This document shows positions 1 to 6,020 of a stretch of DNA of 11,412 bases, in pieces. The first letter of the stretch is position 1. Every line of letters starts with the position of its first letter. Below the pieces are notes generated by a model, which did no database searches, was not told where the DNA came from, and saw only the letters and a list, made by a program, of their open reading frames with translations. The DNA lies in NCBI GenBank assembly GCA_003354055.1, contig PIVQ01000171.1, positions 1-11,412 of the forward strand. Reading direction: 5' to 3'. A program made the translations under genes and the position numbers. The stretch is from Desulfobacteraceae bacterium. Lineage in GTDB: Bacteria; Desulfobacterota; Desulfobacteria; Desulfobacterales; Desulfobacteraceae.

Positions 1-975
1 ATCCAGAACGGTTTCCGAACCGGTGAGGCCGGCATACTCCCTGACCTTGGTGTATAATTTTTCACAGGCACGGGTATTGGTCTGGAAAAAGGAGTTGGCA
101 GACACCTTGAACTGGAAATCTTTCAGTTTCTCAATAATATGGTCGTCACCGTGGATGAGGTATTCCTCTTTTTCCGTGGAGACGCCTGATTTTGAGTCTG
201 TGATATTGTTCAGAATGGACCGGATATTGGGATACTTGTCTGAAAGCTGCCGCCCGAGTTCCGATACCACATCAATATTCTTTTCCTTGGTCACAATATT
301 GACCATCCACTGGTCATGTGCCACGGAATGACGCATCATGACAAAACGCCAGAATCCCTCATGACTTCTGAGGTGATAGCCAGGCAGGCCTGATGCCTTG
401 ACAAAGGTTCGGATGTCATCAAGGATGAGGTTACCCTGAGCCGGCATGATTTCACACTGGCGGATATCAATGACCTTATCAAAGGTACCGGGGACATGGA
501 GACCGATTCCTAAGTCTTTTTTAATGGTTTCATCAGCCAGTTCATCCGGCATCAGCCACCGCTGGGAGGAACATGAAAATTCCATCTTGTTCCGGTACTC
601 ATAGATGGGATCCGAAGGAATAACGTCCGTTACCCTTATATCCTTGAGACGGCCGATATGAGCCAGAGACTCGACAACATGATTTTTTTTATACTCAAGC
701 TGAAGCTCGTAAGGCAATTGCTGCCATTTGCATCCCCCGCAAAAATTGCAATAGCGGCAGCGGCCCTCTTCACGAAGGGGTGAGGGGGTGACTATGTTGA
801 TCAGCTTTCCCTCGGCCCAGGATTTTTTCTTTCGGGTTATTTTGACAAAGGCAAGATCACCTGGCACACAACGGTCAATGAATACGGGAAACCCGTCCGG
901 TTTGGCAATACCCTTGCCGCCAAAGGCAAGGTCAATGACTTCCAGTTCATAGGTTTTTCTTTTTTTTACAGCCAT
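1..975 (-). CDS. rlmD: 23S rRNA (uracil-5-)-methyltransferase, RlmD/RumA family (partial, 3' end outside window)
   Basis: This is the N-terminal 325 codons of a SAM-dependent RNA uracil-C5 methyltransferase; the reading frame is open to base 1, so the C-terminus is missing. A TRAM-like RNA-binding domain fills about residues 8-62 (AFGGKGIAK, then VPGDLAFVKI). It is followed by the Fe-S cysteines C73, C79 and C82 in the C-X5-C-X2-C spacing of the family (CNFCGGCKWQQ), with C174 (DIRQCEI) as the likely fourth ligand. Further on come NSFFQTNT at about 295-302 and the start of SAM motif I (GSETVLD), which ends at the window edge. The catalytic cysteine region lies outside. The ATG at 975 is the first in-frame start and has no strong Shine-Dalgarno. 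The gene is divergent from the hydrolase across 107 AT-rich bases. The family (COG2265) also holds RlmC and TrmA-like enzymes; the Fe-S cysteines and TRAM domain favour RlmD, but the exact target uridine cannot be read from sequence. Confidence 0.9.
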   Translation of the reverse strand, partial: MAVKKRKTYELEVIDLAFGGKGIAKPDGFPVFIDRCVPGDLAFVKITRKKKSWAEGKLINIVTPSPLREEGRCRYCNFCGGCKWQQLPYELQLEYKKNHVVESLAHIGRLKDIRVTDVIPSDPIYEYRNKMEFSCSSQRWLMPDELADETIKKDLGIGLHVPGTFDKVIDIRQCEIMPAQGNLILDDIRTFVKASGLPGYHLRSHEGFWRFVMMRHSVAHDQWMVNIVTKEKNIDVVSELGRQLSDKYPNIRSILNNITDSKSGVSTEKEEYLIHGDDHIIEKLKDFQFKVSANSFFQTNTRACEKLYTKVREYAGLTGSETVLD

Positions 976-1082
976 TTTAGTATATATTTTCTCTTGTTAA
1001 TTTTAATATTATCTTCTATTGGAATTCCAAGCATTTCATTAAAAAACAGGATATTATACAAGGGTATAAAAATAAAGACAAG

Positions 1083-1820
1083 ATGAAAACAGTGGAGACT
1101 AAATTTACCTCAGACAACCTTACCCTTCAAGGGACGCTTCACCTGCCTGACACGCCTTACCCTCCAATTGTGGTGGGGTCCCACGGGCTGGAAGGCAGTC
1201 AAAACTCAGCCAAACAGATGGTGTTGTCCCGGCTGCTGCCGGAAAACGGCATAGCCTATTTCAGGTTTGACCACCGGGGCTGCGGAAAGAGCCAGGGTAA
1301 TTTTGTCACGGACACCTCCCTTGAAAAACGGACCCGGGATTTTACAGCAGCCGTCACTCATATTATGAAGCTCTCCATGACCTCGGATCACATAGCCCTG
1401 TTCGGATCCAGCATGGGAGGTGCCACCTGCATCAATGCCTGGCAACCTCTGATGGATGCGGGTTTCCCTCCCATGGGGGGAATTCTATGCGCCGCCCCTG
1501 TGGTGAGCCGAACCATACAGAACATTCCCCTTGATGCCAACGGTGACCGCCCTGCCCTGCCATTGCAATTTTTTAAGGAAAACCTGCTCTTCAATATTCT
1601 GGACAAGGCAAAGACCCTTCACCATGTAATGATTTTCCACGGGGATGCGGATGAGATTGTACCGGTGAGCAATGCCCATGATCTTTTCAATGCCATGCAG
1701 ACCCCAAAGGAGAAAATCATTCACAAGAACGGTGCCCATCAGATGGCCAGTACAACAGATCAGAAAGATTTTGAAATTCGTGCCCCGGCATGGTTTAAAT
1801 CTGTATTTAACCTGCCATAA
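1083..1820 (+). CDS. alpha/beta hydrolase (serine hydrolase, esterase/acyl-peptidase-like)
   Basis: A 245-residue cytoplasmic alpha/beta hydrolase with no signal peptide. The fold markers appear in order: an oxyanion-loop motif GSHGLEGS (32-39), the strand/loop YFRFDHRGCGKSQG (59-72), the nucleophile elbow GSSMGG with Ser110, the acid HGDADEIVP with Asp190, and the general-base GAHQM with His219. All three members of the triad are therefore present. The pattern matches the COG1073/COG1506-type hydrolases that resemble the C-terminal domain of acylaminoacyl peptidases and act on small esters or peptides; the actual substrate is unknown. The ATG at 1083 fits the usual N-terminus (KFTSDNLTLQGTLHLP), and only a weak purine run precedes it. 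The next gene begins 57 bases downstream on the same strand, so the two may be co-transcribed, although the carbonic anhydrase has its own good ribosome binding site. Confidence 0.88.
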   Translation: MKTVETKFTSDNLTLQGTLHLPDTPYPPIVVGSHGLEGSQNSAKQMVLSRLLPENGIAYFRFDHRGCGKSQGNFVTDTSLEKRTRDFTAAVTHIMKLSMTSDHIALFGSSMGGATCINAWQPLMDAGFPPMGGILCAAPVVSRTIQNIPLDANGDRPALPLQFFKENLLFNILDKAKTLHHVMIFHGDADEIVPVSNAHDLFNAMQTPKEKIIHKNGAHQMASTTDQKDFEIRAPAWFKSVFNLP

Positions 1821-1877
1821 AAAAATAAAACTCGATAACGAGAGAGTCGAATCAAGAAAAAATTCTAAGGAGAAATC

Positions 1878-2699
1878 ATGAAAAAACTACCCGTTCTATT
1901 GTCCCAAGCCCTGATTTTTATTTTCATTATGGGTCTTATCGGCTGCTCAAGTCCCCCGCAGAAACCAAATCCGGATCAGGCCCTTAACCGACTCAAGTTG
2001 GGGAATGCACGATTTGTAAAAGGCGAGTCCCACTTCCCCCATATGGACAGCCACCGTATAGAACAGGCTGGAGAAGAAAACCAGGGCGATCATGCCTATG
2101 CAACTGTCATTACCTGCTCTGATTCCAGGGTACCGGTGGAACTGCTTTTTGATGCCGGTATCATGGACACCTTTGTTATCCGCGTTGCCGGTAATGTATG
2201 TGACACGGATGAAATCGGTTCCATTGAATATGGACTTGCCCATGTTAACACACCGATAATGGTGGTACTGGGCCACACCCAGTGCGGTGCGGTCACTGCT
2301 GTCACCAAGGCCGCTTTGGGGCAGGGACATGCCCTTGAACGGAATATCCCCCCTCTGGTGGACAATATCGAACCTGCCGTTGCAAAAACCATCAGCCTCA
2401 ATCCGGGTGCTGATGCCGATCATCTCATCCCTTTGGCCATTAAAGAAAATGTCTGGACAGGAATCCGTGATCTTTTCATGGAAAGTCCTGCAACCCGCGA
2501 CCTTGTAAACCAGGGAAAAGTCAAGGTCATCGGTGCCATTTATGATGTGGGTACAGGCAAAGTAAACTGGCTGGACGAGTCAAAAGTTGCCGATATCCTC
2601 ACCAAGGTAGAGGCGGATCCGGATAGAGCACTTAACGCCATGGCAGGCGGATCTGAAAAAGATGATCCCCACGCAGCTGCCAAAGCGACCGACCATTAA
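1878..2699 (+). CDS. beta-class carbonic anhydrase with lipoprotein signal peptide
   Basis: A 273-residue beta-carbonic anhydrase, which interconverts CO2 and bicarbonate using a zinc ion. The zinc ligands are Cys80 (TCSDSRVP), His133 and Cys136 (GHTQCGAV), and the Asp82/Arg84 dyad of the family is intact. RVAGNVCD (102-109) and the GSIEYGLAHV helix (114-123) are also typical. The N-terminus is a lipoprotein signal: MKK, a hydrophobic stretch over about residues 4-19, then the lipobox LIGC with Cys23 as the lipidated residue. Position +2 is Ser, so outer-membrane sorting is expected by the E. coli rule. The mature enzyme should therefore act in the periplasm. AAGGAGA at 1867-1873 places the start at 1878. 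The tail after about residue 245 is polar and weakly conserved in appearance. The gene is convergent with cinA, whose stop lies 14 bases further on. Confidence 0.93.
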   Translation: MKKLPVLLSQALIFIFIMGLIGCSSPPQKPNPDQALNRLKLGNARFVKGESHFPHMDSHRIEQAGEENQGDHAYATVITCSDSRVPVELLFDAGIMDTFVIRVAGNVCDTDEIGSIEYGLAHVNTPIMVVLGHTQCGAVTAVTKAALGQGHALERNIPPLVDNIEPAVAKTISLNPGADADHLIPLAIKENVWTGIRDLFMESPATRDLVNQGKVKVIGAIYDVGTGKVNWLDESKVADILTKVEADPDRALNAMAGGSEKDDPHAAAKATDH

Positions 2700-2713
2700 A
2701 ATATAGATAACCC

Positions 2714-3961
2714 TTATTTCACCAATTGCCGCCTCAGCATCTCTAATGCTGTGGCGGCAAACAACTCTTTGTTCCTGCACCGGTCTCCCGTATCCAGAAC
2801 AAACCGCCGTGCAGAGGCCCCGTCAGGACCCGCCACCCCGATACACACTGTTCCCACGGGCTTTTCATCTGTTCCGCCGGTGGGACCTGCAATACCTGTG
2901 GTGGAGACGGCCCAGTCCGAACAGCCTGCCCTGCGCACCCCTTTTGCCATCTCAATCGCAGTCTGTTCATGGACAGCCCCGTGATCCTCAAGGGTCTTTT
3001 GGGAAACCTTGAGGATGTTCATCTTTGCCTCGTTGGCATAGGTGATGGCTGAAAATAAGAAATAATCCGAAGCCCCTGCCACATCTGTGATCAGATTGGC
3101 GATCAGACCGCCGGTACAGGATTCCGCCACGCTGAGGGTCTGCCCAGCCTTCGTGAGCAGGCGTCCGGTCTCCTGGGCCAGGGTAAGACCCTGGTATGAA
3201 ATCACTTTCCGGCCCAATTGTTCACTCACCCAGTCTTTGGCATCTTTTAATCCCTGACTTTTATCGAAACGCTCTCCAACTTGGGCAACCAGTTTCACCT
3301 CGATCAGGGGAAACCTGGCCCTGAAACCAAGGGCAATACCCGTAAAGCGGGTGTCAAACCCGCTAAGCTTTTCCCCAACCACAGATTCGGGCAGACCAAA
3401 GACCATGAGGCGCTCCACCTGGATTTCACCTGTATCACCCGTGATCTCAAGCAACCGTGGTTTAACCTGGCCTGCAAACATCTGCCGCATCTCCGACGGC
3501 ACACCGGGCATGAAAAAAAAACGGCAGTTATTGATCTTCATGTCAAATCCGGGGGCAGTCCCGCTGTTATTCTCAAGTCCCCCTGCACCTTTGGGAAGCC
3601 ATGCCTGTTTCTCGTTGGCCGGGGAAATCTTGTCCCCCCACCCCCGTTTTTCAAAGTAGGCGGTCATGGATGCCATGGCATGGGTATTGAGTTCAAGCGG
3701 GACACCGGCGGCATCGGCACAGGCCCGGGCTGTCAAATCGTCCTGAGTAGGGCCCAAGCCCCCTGTGACCAGGCAGATATCAGCCCTTCCGGCAATGGTT
3801 TCAAGGGCCTGACTGATAACGGCCACATCATCTCCCACCGCCGTAATCTGCCCTACGGCAACACCGACTTCCTTGAGTTTTCTGCATAAAAAACTGCTGT
3901 TGGTATCCGTGATATCCCCGAGCAGGACTTCATCCCCTGTAGAAAGGACTTCAGCAATCAT
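2714..3961 (-). CDS. cinA: CinA family protein: molybdopterin-binding-like domain plus nicotinamide-nucleotide amidase domain
   Basis: A full-length 415-residue two-domain CinA. The N-terminal MoaB/MogA-like domain (about 1-170; COG1058) shows STGDEVLLGDITDTNS at 7-22 and TGGLGPTQDD at 66-75. In the family this domain can act as an ADP-ribose/NAD-related pyrophosphatase. The C-terminal PncC domain (about 265-412) has the nucleophile Ser281 in ESCTGG, the partner residues Tyr308 and Lys313 in TYANEAK, and TTGIAGPTGG. It deamidates nicotinamide mononucleotide to nicotinic acid mononucleotide in NAD recycling. The ATG overlaps the TAA stop of the upstream radical SAM gene by one base (TAATG), with GGAGA about 9 bases upstream, so translational coupling is likely. 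The last codons contain a strong hairpin (2726-2760). The historical name, competence/damage-inducible, comes from Gram-positives and need not apply here. Confidence 0.94.
   Translation of the reverse strand: MIAEVLSTGDEVLLGDITDTNSSFLCRKLKEVGVAVGQITAVGDDVAVISQALETIAGRADICLVTGGLGPTQDDLTARACADAAGVPLELNTHAMASMTAYFEKRGWGDKISPANEKQAWLPKGAGGLENNSGTAPGFDMKINNCRFFFMPGVPSEMRQMFAGQVKPRLLEITGDTGEIQVERLMVFGLPESVVGEKLSGFDTRFTGIALGFRARFPLIEVKLVAQVGERFDKSQGLKDAKDWVSEQLGRKVISYQGLTLAQETGRLLTKAGQTLSVAESCTGGLIANLITDVAGASDYFLFSAITYANEAKMNILKVSQKTLEDHGAVHEQTAIEMAKGVRRAGCSDWAVSTTGIAGPTGGTDEKPVGTVCIGVAGPDGASARRFVLDTGDRCRNKELFAATALEMLRRQLVK
2726..2760. repeat. 14-bp inverted repeat (stem-loop) in the 3' end of cinA
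   Basis: The left arm TTGCCGCC-T-CAGCAT pairs with ATGCTG-T-GGCGGCAA around a five-base loop (CTCTA at 2741-2745), giving 14 pairs with a single T:T mismatch. It starts 27 bases after the carbonic anhydrase stop and ends 9 bases before the cinA stop, so it encodes the final residues of CinA while lying in the 3' untranslated region of the opposite transcript. No T-run follows on either strand, so a textbook intrinsic terminator is not supported. It could still be a transcript-end or stability hairpin for the convergent pair. Confidence 0.7.
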
Positions 3962-5490
3962 TAGCTTGTCTCCAGATCGTTAAAAAACATTGCATGGTTG
4001 GATGAAAAAAAGGCAGGATTCTTCCGGAACCTGGACCCCACCCCCAATTCCTTTTTAAATTCTTTATCTAAAAACGTTTTTACATGACGTCTGTCCCAAC
4101 CGTCCGGATGGTCAAAATTCAGATACAAAGAGAGGTCTCCGTGGTAAAACTCCCGAGTGGTCAACCCCTCTGCATCTTCACTGAATTTGGGTAGGTTAAA
4201 CACGGCAAGGTTCATATAATCGATATCACCCTGGTGTTCTTTGACATAATCCAGGGTATGCCTGGCAGCCGACTTGTCTTCAAAGCTTGTACCGAACAAC
4301 AGATAGACAAAGGTTAGAATCCCGGCCTGTTTCAGATTTTTCAGGATTTGGGAGACCACGGTCAGATCCGTGCCCTTGTTCATCCGGTCAAGAACGTCCT
4401 GATCCCCAGATTCCAGACCCAGCTTGAGCATTTCGCACCCGCTTAGCTTCAGGGCACGGCAGAATTGAGGATCTGCAAAATCCTTTTCAAACCTGACAAA
4501 GCCATACCATTTAAAGGAAAATTGCCGTTTGGATAAGGCTCTTAACAATGCCGGGGTCACTGCATTGTCAATAAAGTGGACCACATCAGGCTTATGGGCA
4601 TCTGCCATGGCCGCAAGATCCTCGACCACGCATTGGGCCCGCTGGGCTGAATAAGCTCTTGTTTCCGCCTTTTCAGGACAGAAGCGACACTTACTCCAAT
4701 AACATCCGATGGAGGCCCTGAAGGGCAAAATATACCCCGGAGCCAGGTATTCATGGTTGTCTGCAAACCCGTAATCCGGGGTATAGTGTTTTTTTGTTGT
4801 GCCTGGTACCCCCATCAGTTCAAGGAGGGGCTGTTCCCCTTCTCCGTGGATCATGACATCAATGAGGCCTGAAAAGGGATTGTCAAAATCCGGCCGGCTC
4901 ATCCAGGAAGACACCAGACCTCCACCCATGACCAGTTTCTTATCCGGAAAATTCTCCCGTATCCACCCTGCCAGGGCAAAGCTGACCAGGGCCTGGTTAA
5001 GATAACACATCGATATGCCAACCCAGGGGCCGTCGGATTCTAAAATCAAAGGTCTGATCTTTTCTTCAAAAAACGGATAAAAAGGGTTTTCTCTATGGGT
5101 GTCCGCACTTTTGAGCAGGGCTTTTGAATCCACTGAGGACAGCTGATTATCACTATAATCACTCAGGGTAATTCTAAAGCGAGTCTGGTCAACTGATACC
5201 GTCAGAAGACGATTCAAATCATAGACCCGCTGGTGGTATCGATCCACATTTCTATAAAGTTTGGAATCTTTTAAATCGGCAATAATGCTGTCTCGATGTT
5301 TTAAGGCCCGCTGGGTCCATGAGTCTTTAGCCGGAGCTTCAGACACTGAGTTGATCAAATAGAGCAACCCGTCCACATTGGCATCATAAACCTGGCAGCC
5401 GATTCCATGGGTTTTAAGGGCAGCGGAGAGCAGGGCCACGCCGGCAGGTGGTTCACAGGGTTTGCAGACCGGAGGATAAATCAAAAGCAT
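3961..5490 (-). CDS. B12-binding-type radical SAM protein
   Basis: A 509-residue protein of the COG1032 type. The N-terminus (LLIYPPVCKPCEPPAGVALL, 2-21) opens a cobalamin-binding-like Rossmann domain of about 220 residues containing KKLVMGGGLVSS and IHGEGEQPLLEL. The usual DxHxxG cobalamin ligand motif is not seen; D36-A-N-V-D-G41 occupies the comparable place and lacks the histidine. The radical SAM core follows, with cluster cysteines C263, C268 and C271 in GCYWSKCRFC. This is C-X4-C-X2-C, one residue longer than the classical spacing. MLKLGLESGDQDVLDRMNKG and LFGTSFEDK are standard core segments of the barrel. The C-terminal 100 residues carry a gene-specific tail with no further cysteine cluster. 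The substrate is unknown. The ATG at 5490 has only a weak upstream AGAAG. The gene is first in a unit with cinA (TAATG overlap), and a weak TATGAT box on the minus strand near 5537 may be its -10. Confidence 0.87.
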   Translation of the reverse strand: MLLIYPPVCKPCEPPAGVALLSAALKTHGIGCQVYDANVDGLLYLINSVSEAPAKDSWTQRALKHRDSIIADLKDSKLYRNVDRYHQRVYDLNRLLTVSVDQTRFRITLSDYSDNQLSSVDSKALLKSADTHRENPFYPFFEEKIRPLILESDGPWVGISMCYLNQALVSFALAGWIRENFPDKKLVMGGGLVSSWMSRPDFDNPFSGLIDVMIHGEGEQPLLELMGVPGTTKKHYTPDYGFADNHEYLAPGYILPFRASIGCYWSKCRFCPEKAETRAYSAQRAQCVVEDLAAMADAHKPDVVHFIDNAVTPALLRALSKRQFSFKWYGFVRFEKDFADPQFCRALKLSGCEMLKLGLESGDQDVLDRMNKGTDLTVVSQILKNLKQAGILTFVYLLFGTSFEDKSAARHTLDYVKEHQGDIDYMNLAVFNLPKFSEDAEGLTTREFYHGDLSLYLNFDHPDGWDRRHVKTFLDKEFKKELGVGSRFRKNPAFFSSNHAMFFNDLETS

Positions 5491-5573
5491 GACTATGTAT
5501 ATCTTCTCATTTCTGGTTAAAATCTTGGTCTTTTTATCATATTCCGCTCTAATTCACACTTGGAAATTGTGAT

Positions 5574-5691
5574 GAGCGAGAAAAGTCCAAAGCTGGAAAA
5601 GCGAGAAAAGCAAATGATGCGCTCCGCGCATCCCCTTTTCTCGCTCTTCTCGCCTTACTTGGTTTCTGGGCTTTGCCTACTCTTCTCGCTC
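5574..5691. repeat. Nested palindromic element built from GCGAGAA-type motifs
   Basis: The core is a hairpin: GCGAGAAAAG (5601-5610) pairs with CTTTTCTCGC (5635-5644), and inside it GATGCGC (5616-5622) pairs with GCGCATC (5626-5632) around a TCC loop. Further copies of the motif flank the core: GCGAGAAAAG at 5576-5585, and inverted copies TCTTCTCGC at 5645-5653 and 5681-5689. The outermost arms, GAGCGAGAAAAG plus AAAGC on the left and GCTTTG plus TCTTCTCGCTC on the right, form imperfect terminal inverted repeats about 118 bases apart end to end. It sits between the divergent radical SAM gene and the trp promoter. It resembles a REP/BIME-like or MITE-like intergenic palindrome. I see no convincing target-site duplication, and copy number elsewhere cannot be judged here. 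Confidence 0.65.
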
Positions 5692-5721
5692 TCTTTGTTT
5701 CTACAAACAGAAACATTTGTC

Positions 5722-5750
5722 TTGACAACCCCTAAAAAATCTTTTAATTT
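5722..5750 (+). promoter_or_regulatory. Predicted sigma-70-type promoter of the trp operon
   Basis: A perfect TTGACA -35 hexamer lies at 5722-5727. The -10 is less certain: TTTAAT at 5743-5748 matches five of six consensus bases but leaves a 15-base spacer, while TAATTT at 5745-5750 has a 17-base spacer and only three matches. Transcription starting near 5756 would begin about 30 bases before the leader peptide start. No TrpR-like operator palindrome is evident around it. Confidence 0.5.
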
Positions 5751-5788
5751 GCCCTTTAGATTATTAGGTATAACCAGATAAGGAAATC

Positions 5789-5887
5789 ATGATCAAATAT
5801 CCAACACAAAACAGTGCAGACCAAAACCGTTGGTGGCGTTGCCCCATATGGCCATTGCTGCTGCATCGGATATTTGTTCAAACCTGA
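5789..5887 (+). CDS. trpL: trp operon leader peptide
   Basis: A 32-codon ORF preceded by AAGGA at 5780-5784. It contains three tryptophan codons, at positions 15, 16 and 21, in the segment RWWRCPIW (5828-5851), and ends with TGA at 5885-5887. Tryptophan is a rare residue, so three within seven codons directly ahead of trpE is the hallmark of a ribosome-mediated attenuator. Its role would be as a sensor: a ribosome stalled at the Trp codons when charged tRNA-Trp is scarce would cover the RNA segment at 5857-5865 just downstream. It is below the usual size cut-off for gene callers and is likely to be missed in automated annotation. Confidence 0.88.
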   Translation: MIKYPTQNSADQNRWWRCPIWPLLLHRIFVQT

Positions 5888-5978
5888 ACCACAACATCAT
5901 ATGCTGCAGCAGCCGAAACAAGAATTTTGCTGTTGCAGTCCGTAAGGCTGCATGAGCTTTCCATGTCAGCCTTTTTTT
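5857..5978 (+). promoter_or_regulatory. trp attenuator: mutually exclusive RNA segments
   Basis: The central segment 5904-5914 (CTGCAGCAGCC) has several possible partners. GCTGCTGCA at 5857-5865, just after the leader Trp codons, pairs with 5905-5913 over 9 bases. GCTGTTGCAG at 5929-5938 pairs with 5904-5913 over 10 positions, one of them a G-U pair. GGCTGC at 5946-5951, the 5' arm of the terminator, pairs with 5909-5914 over 6 bases. This is the expected architecture of a 1:2 versus 2:3 versus 3:4 switch. Which of the last two acts as the true antiterminator cannot be decided by eye, because the 5929-5938 pairing alone would not block the terminator. Confidence 0.72.
5946..5978 (+). terminator. 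Intrinsic terminator of the trp leader
   Basis: GGCTG-CATG (5946-5954) pairs with CATG-T-CAGCC (5962-5971) around a seven-base loop, with one bulged T, followed by seven T residues at 5972-5978. It lies about 60 bases after the leader peptide stop and 43 bases before trpE, the place expected for an attenuator terminator rather than the end of an upstream gene, since the upstream gene is on the other strand. Confidence 0.85.
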
Positions 5979-6020
5979 ATTGATGCTTAATTATTGATAC
6001 ATAGTTTTAGGATAAACGCC

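Noticed and set aside
23..331. 102-codon plus-strand ORF at the left end
   Set aside because: It is antisense to the partial rRNA methyltransferase, whose minus-strand frame is open from 975 to base 1 with clear motifs.
1831..1842. CTCG-ATAA-CGAG mini-hairpin between the hydrolase and carbonic anhydrase genes
   Set aside because: Only four base pairs and no T-run follow, so it is too weak to call a terminator.
3281..3889. 202-codon plus-strand ORF opposite cinA
   Set aside because: cinA on the minus strand has complete domains here; the plus-strand product has low-complexity, shadow-like composition.
5576..5689. CRISPR-like array from repeated GCGAGAA motifs
   Set aside because: The copies are short, in both orientations and unequally spaced, and there are no cas genes.
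5560..5781. 73-codon plus-strand ORF starting at TTG in the palindromic region
   Set aside because: It is a translation of the GCGAGAA repeat and runs through the predicted trp promoter; there is no ribosome binding site and no recognisable protein pattern.
5994..6020. N-terminal extension of TrpE from an in-frame TTG
   Set aside because: No ribosome binding site precedes it, while the ATG at 6021 has AGGA at proper spacing and gives the normal family N-terminus.
5757..6020. T-box riboswitch or TRAP-type control of the trp operon
   Set aside because: I see no T-box consensus and no run of spaced NAG triplets; the Trp-rich leader ORF explains the region better.
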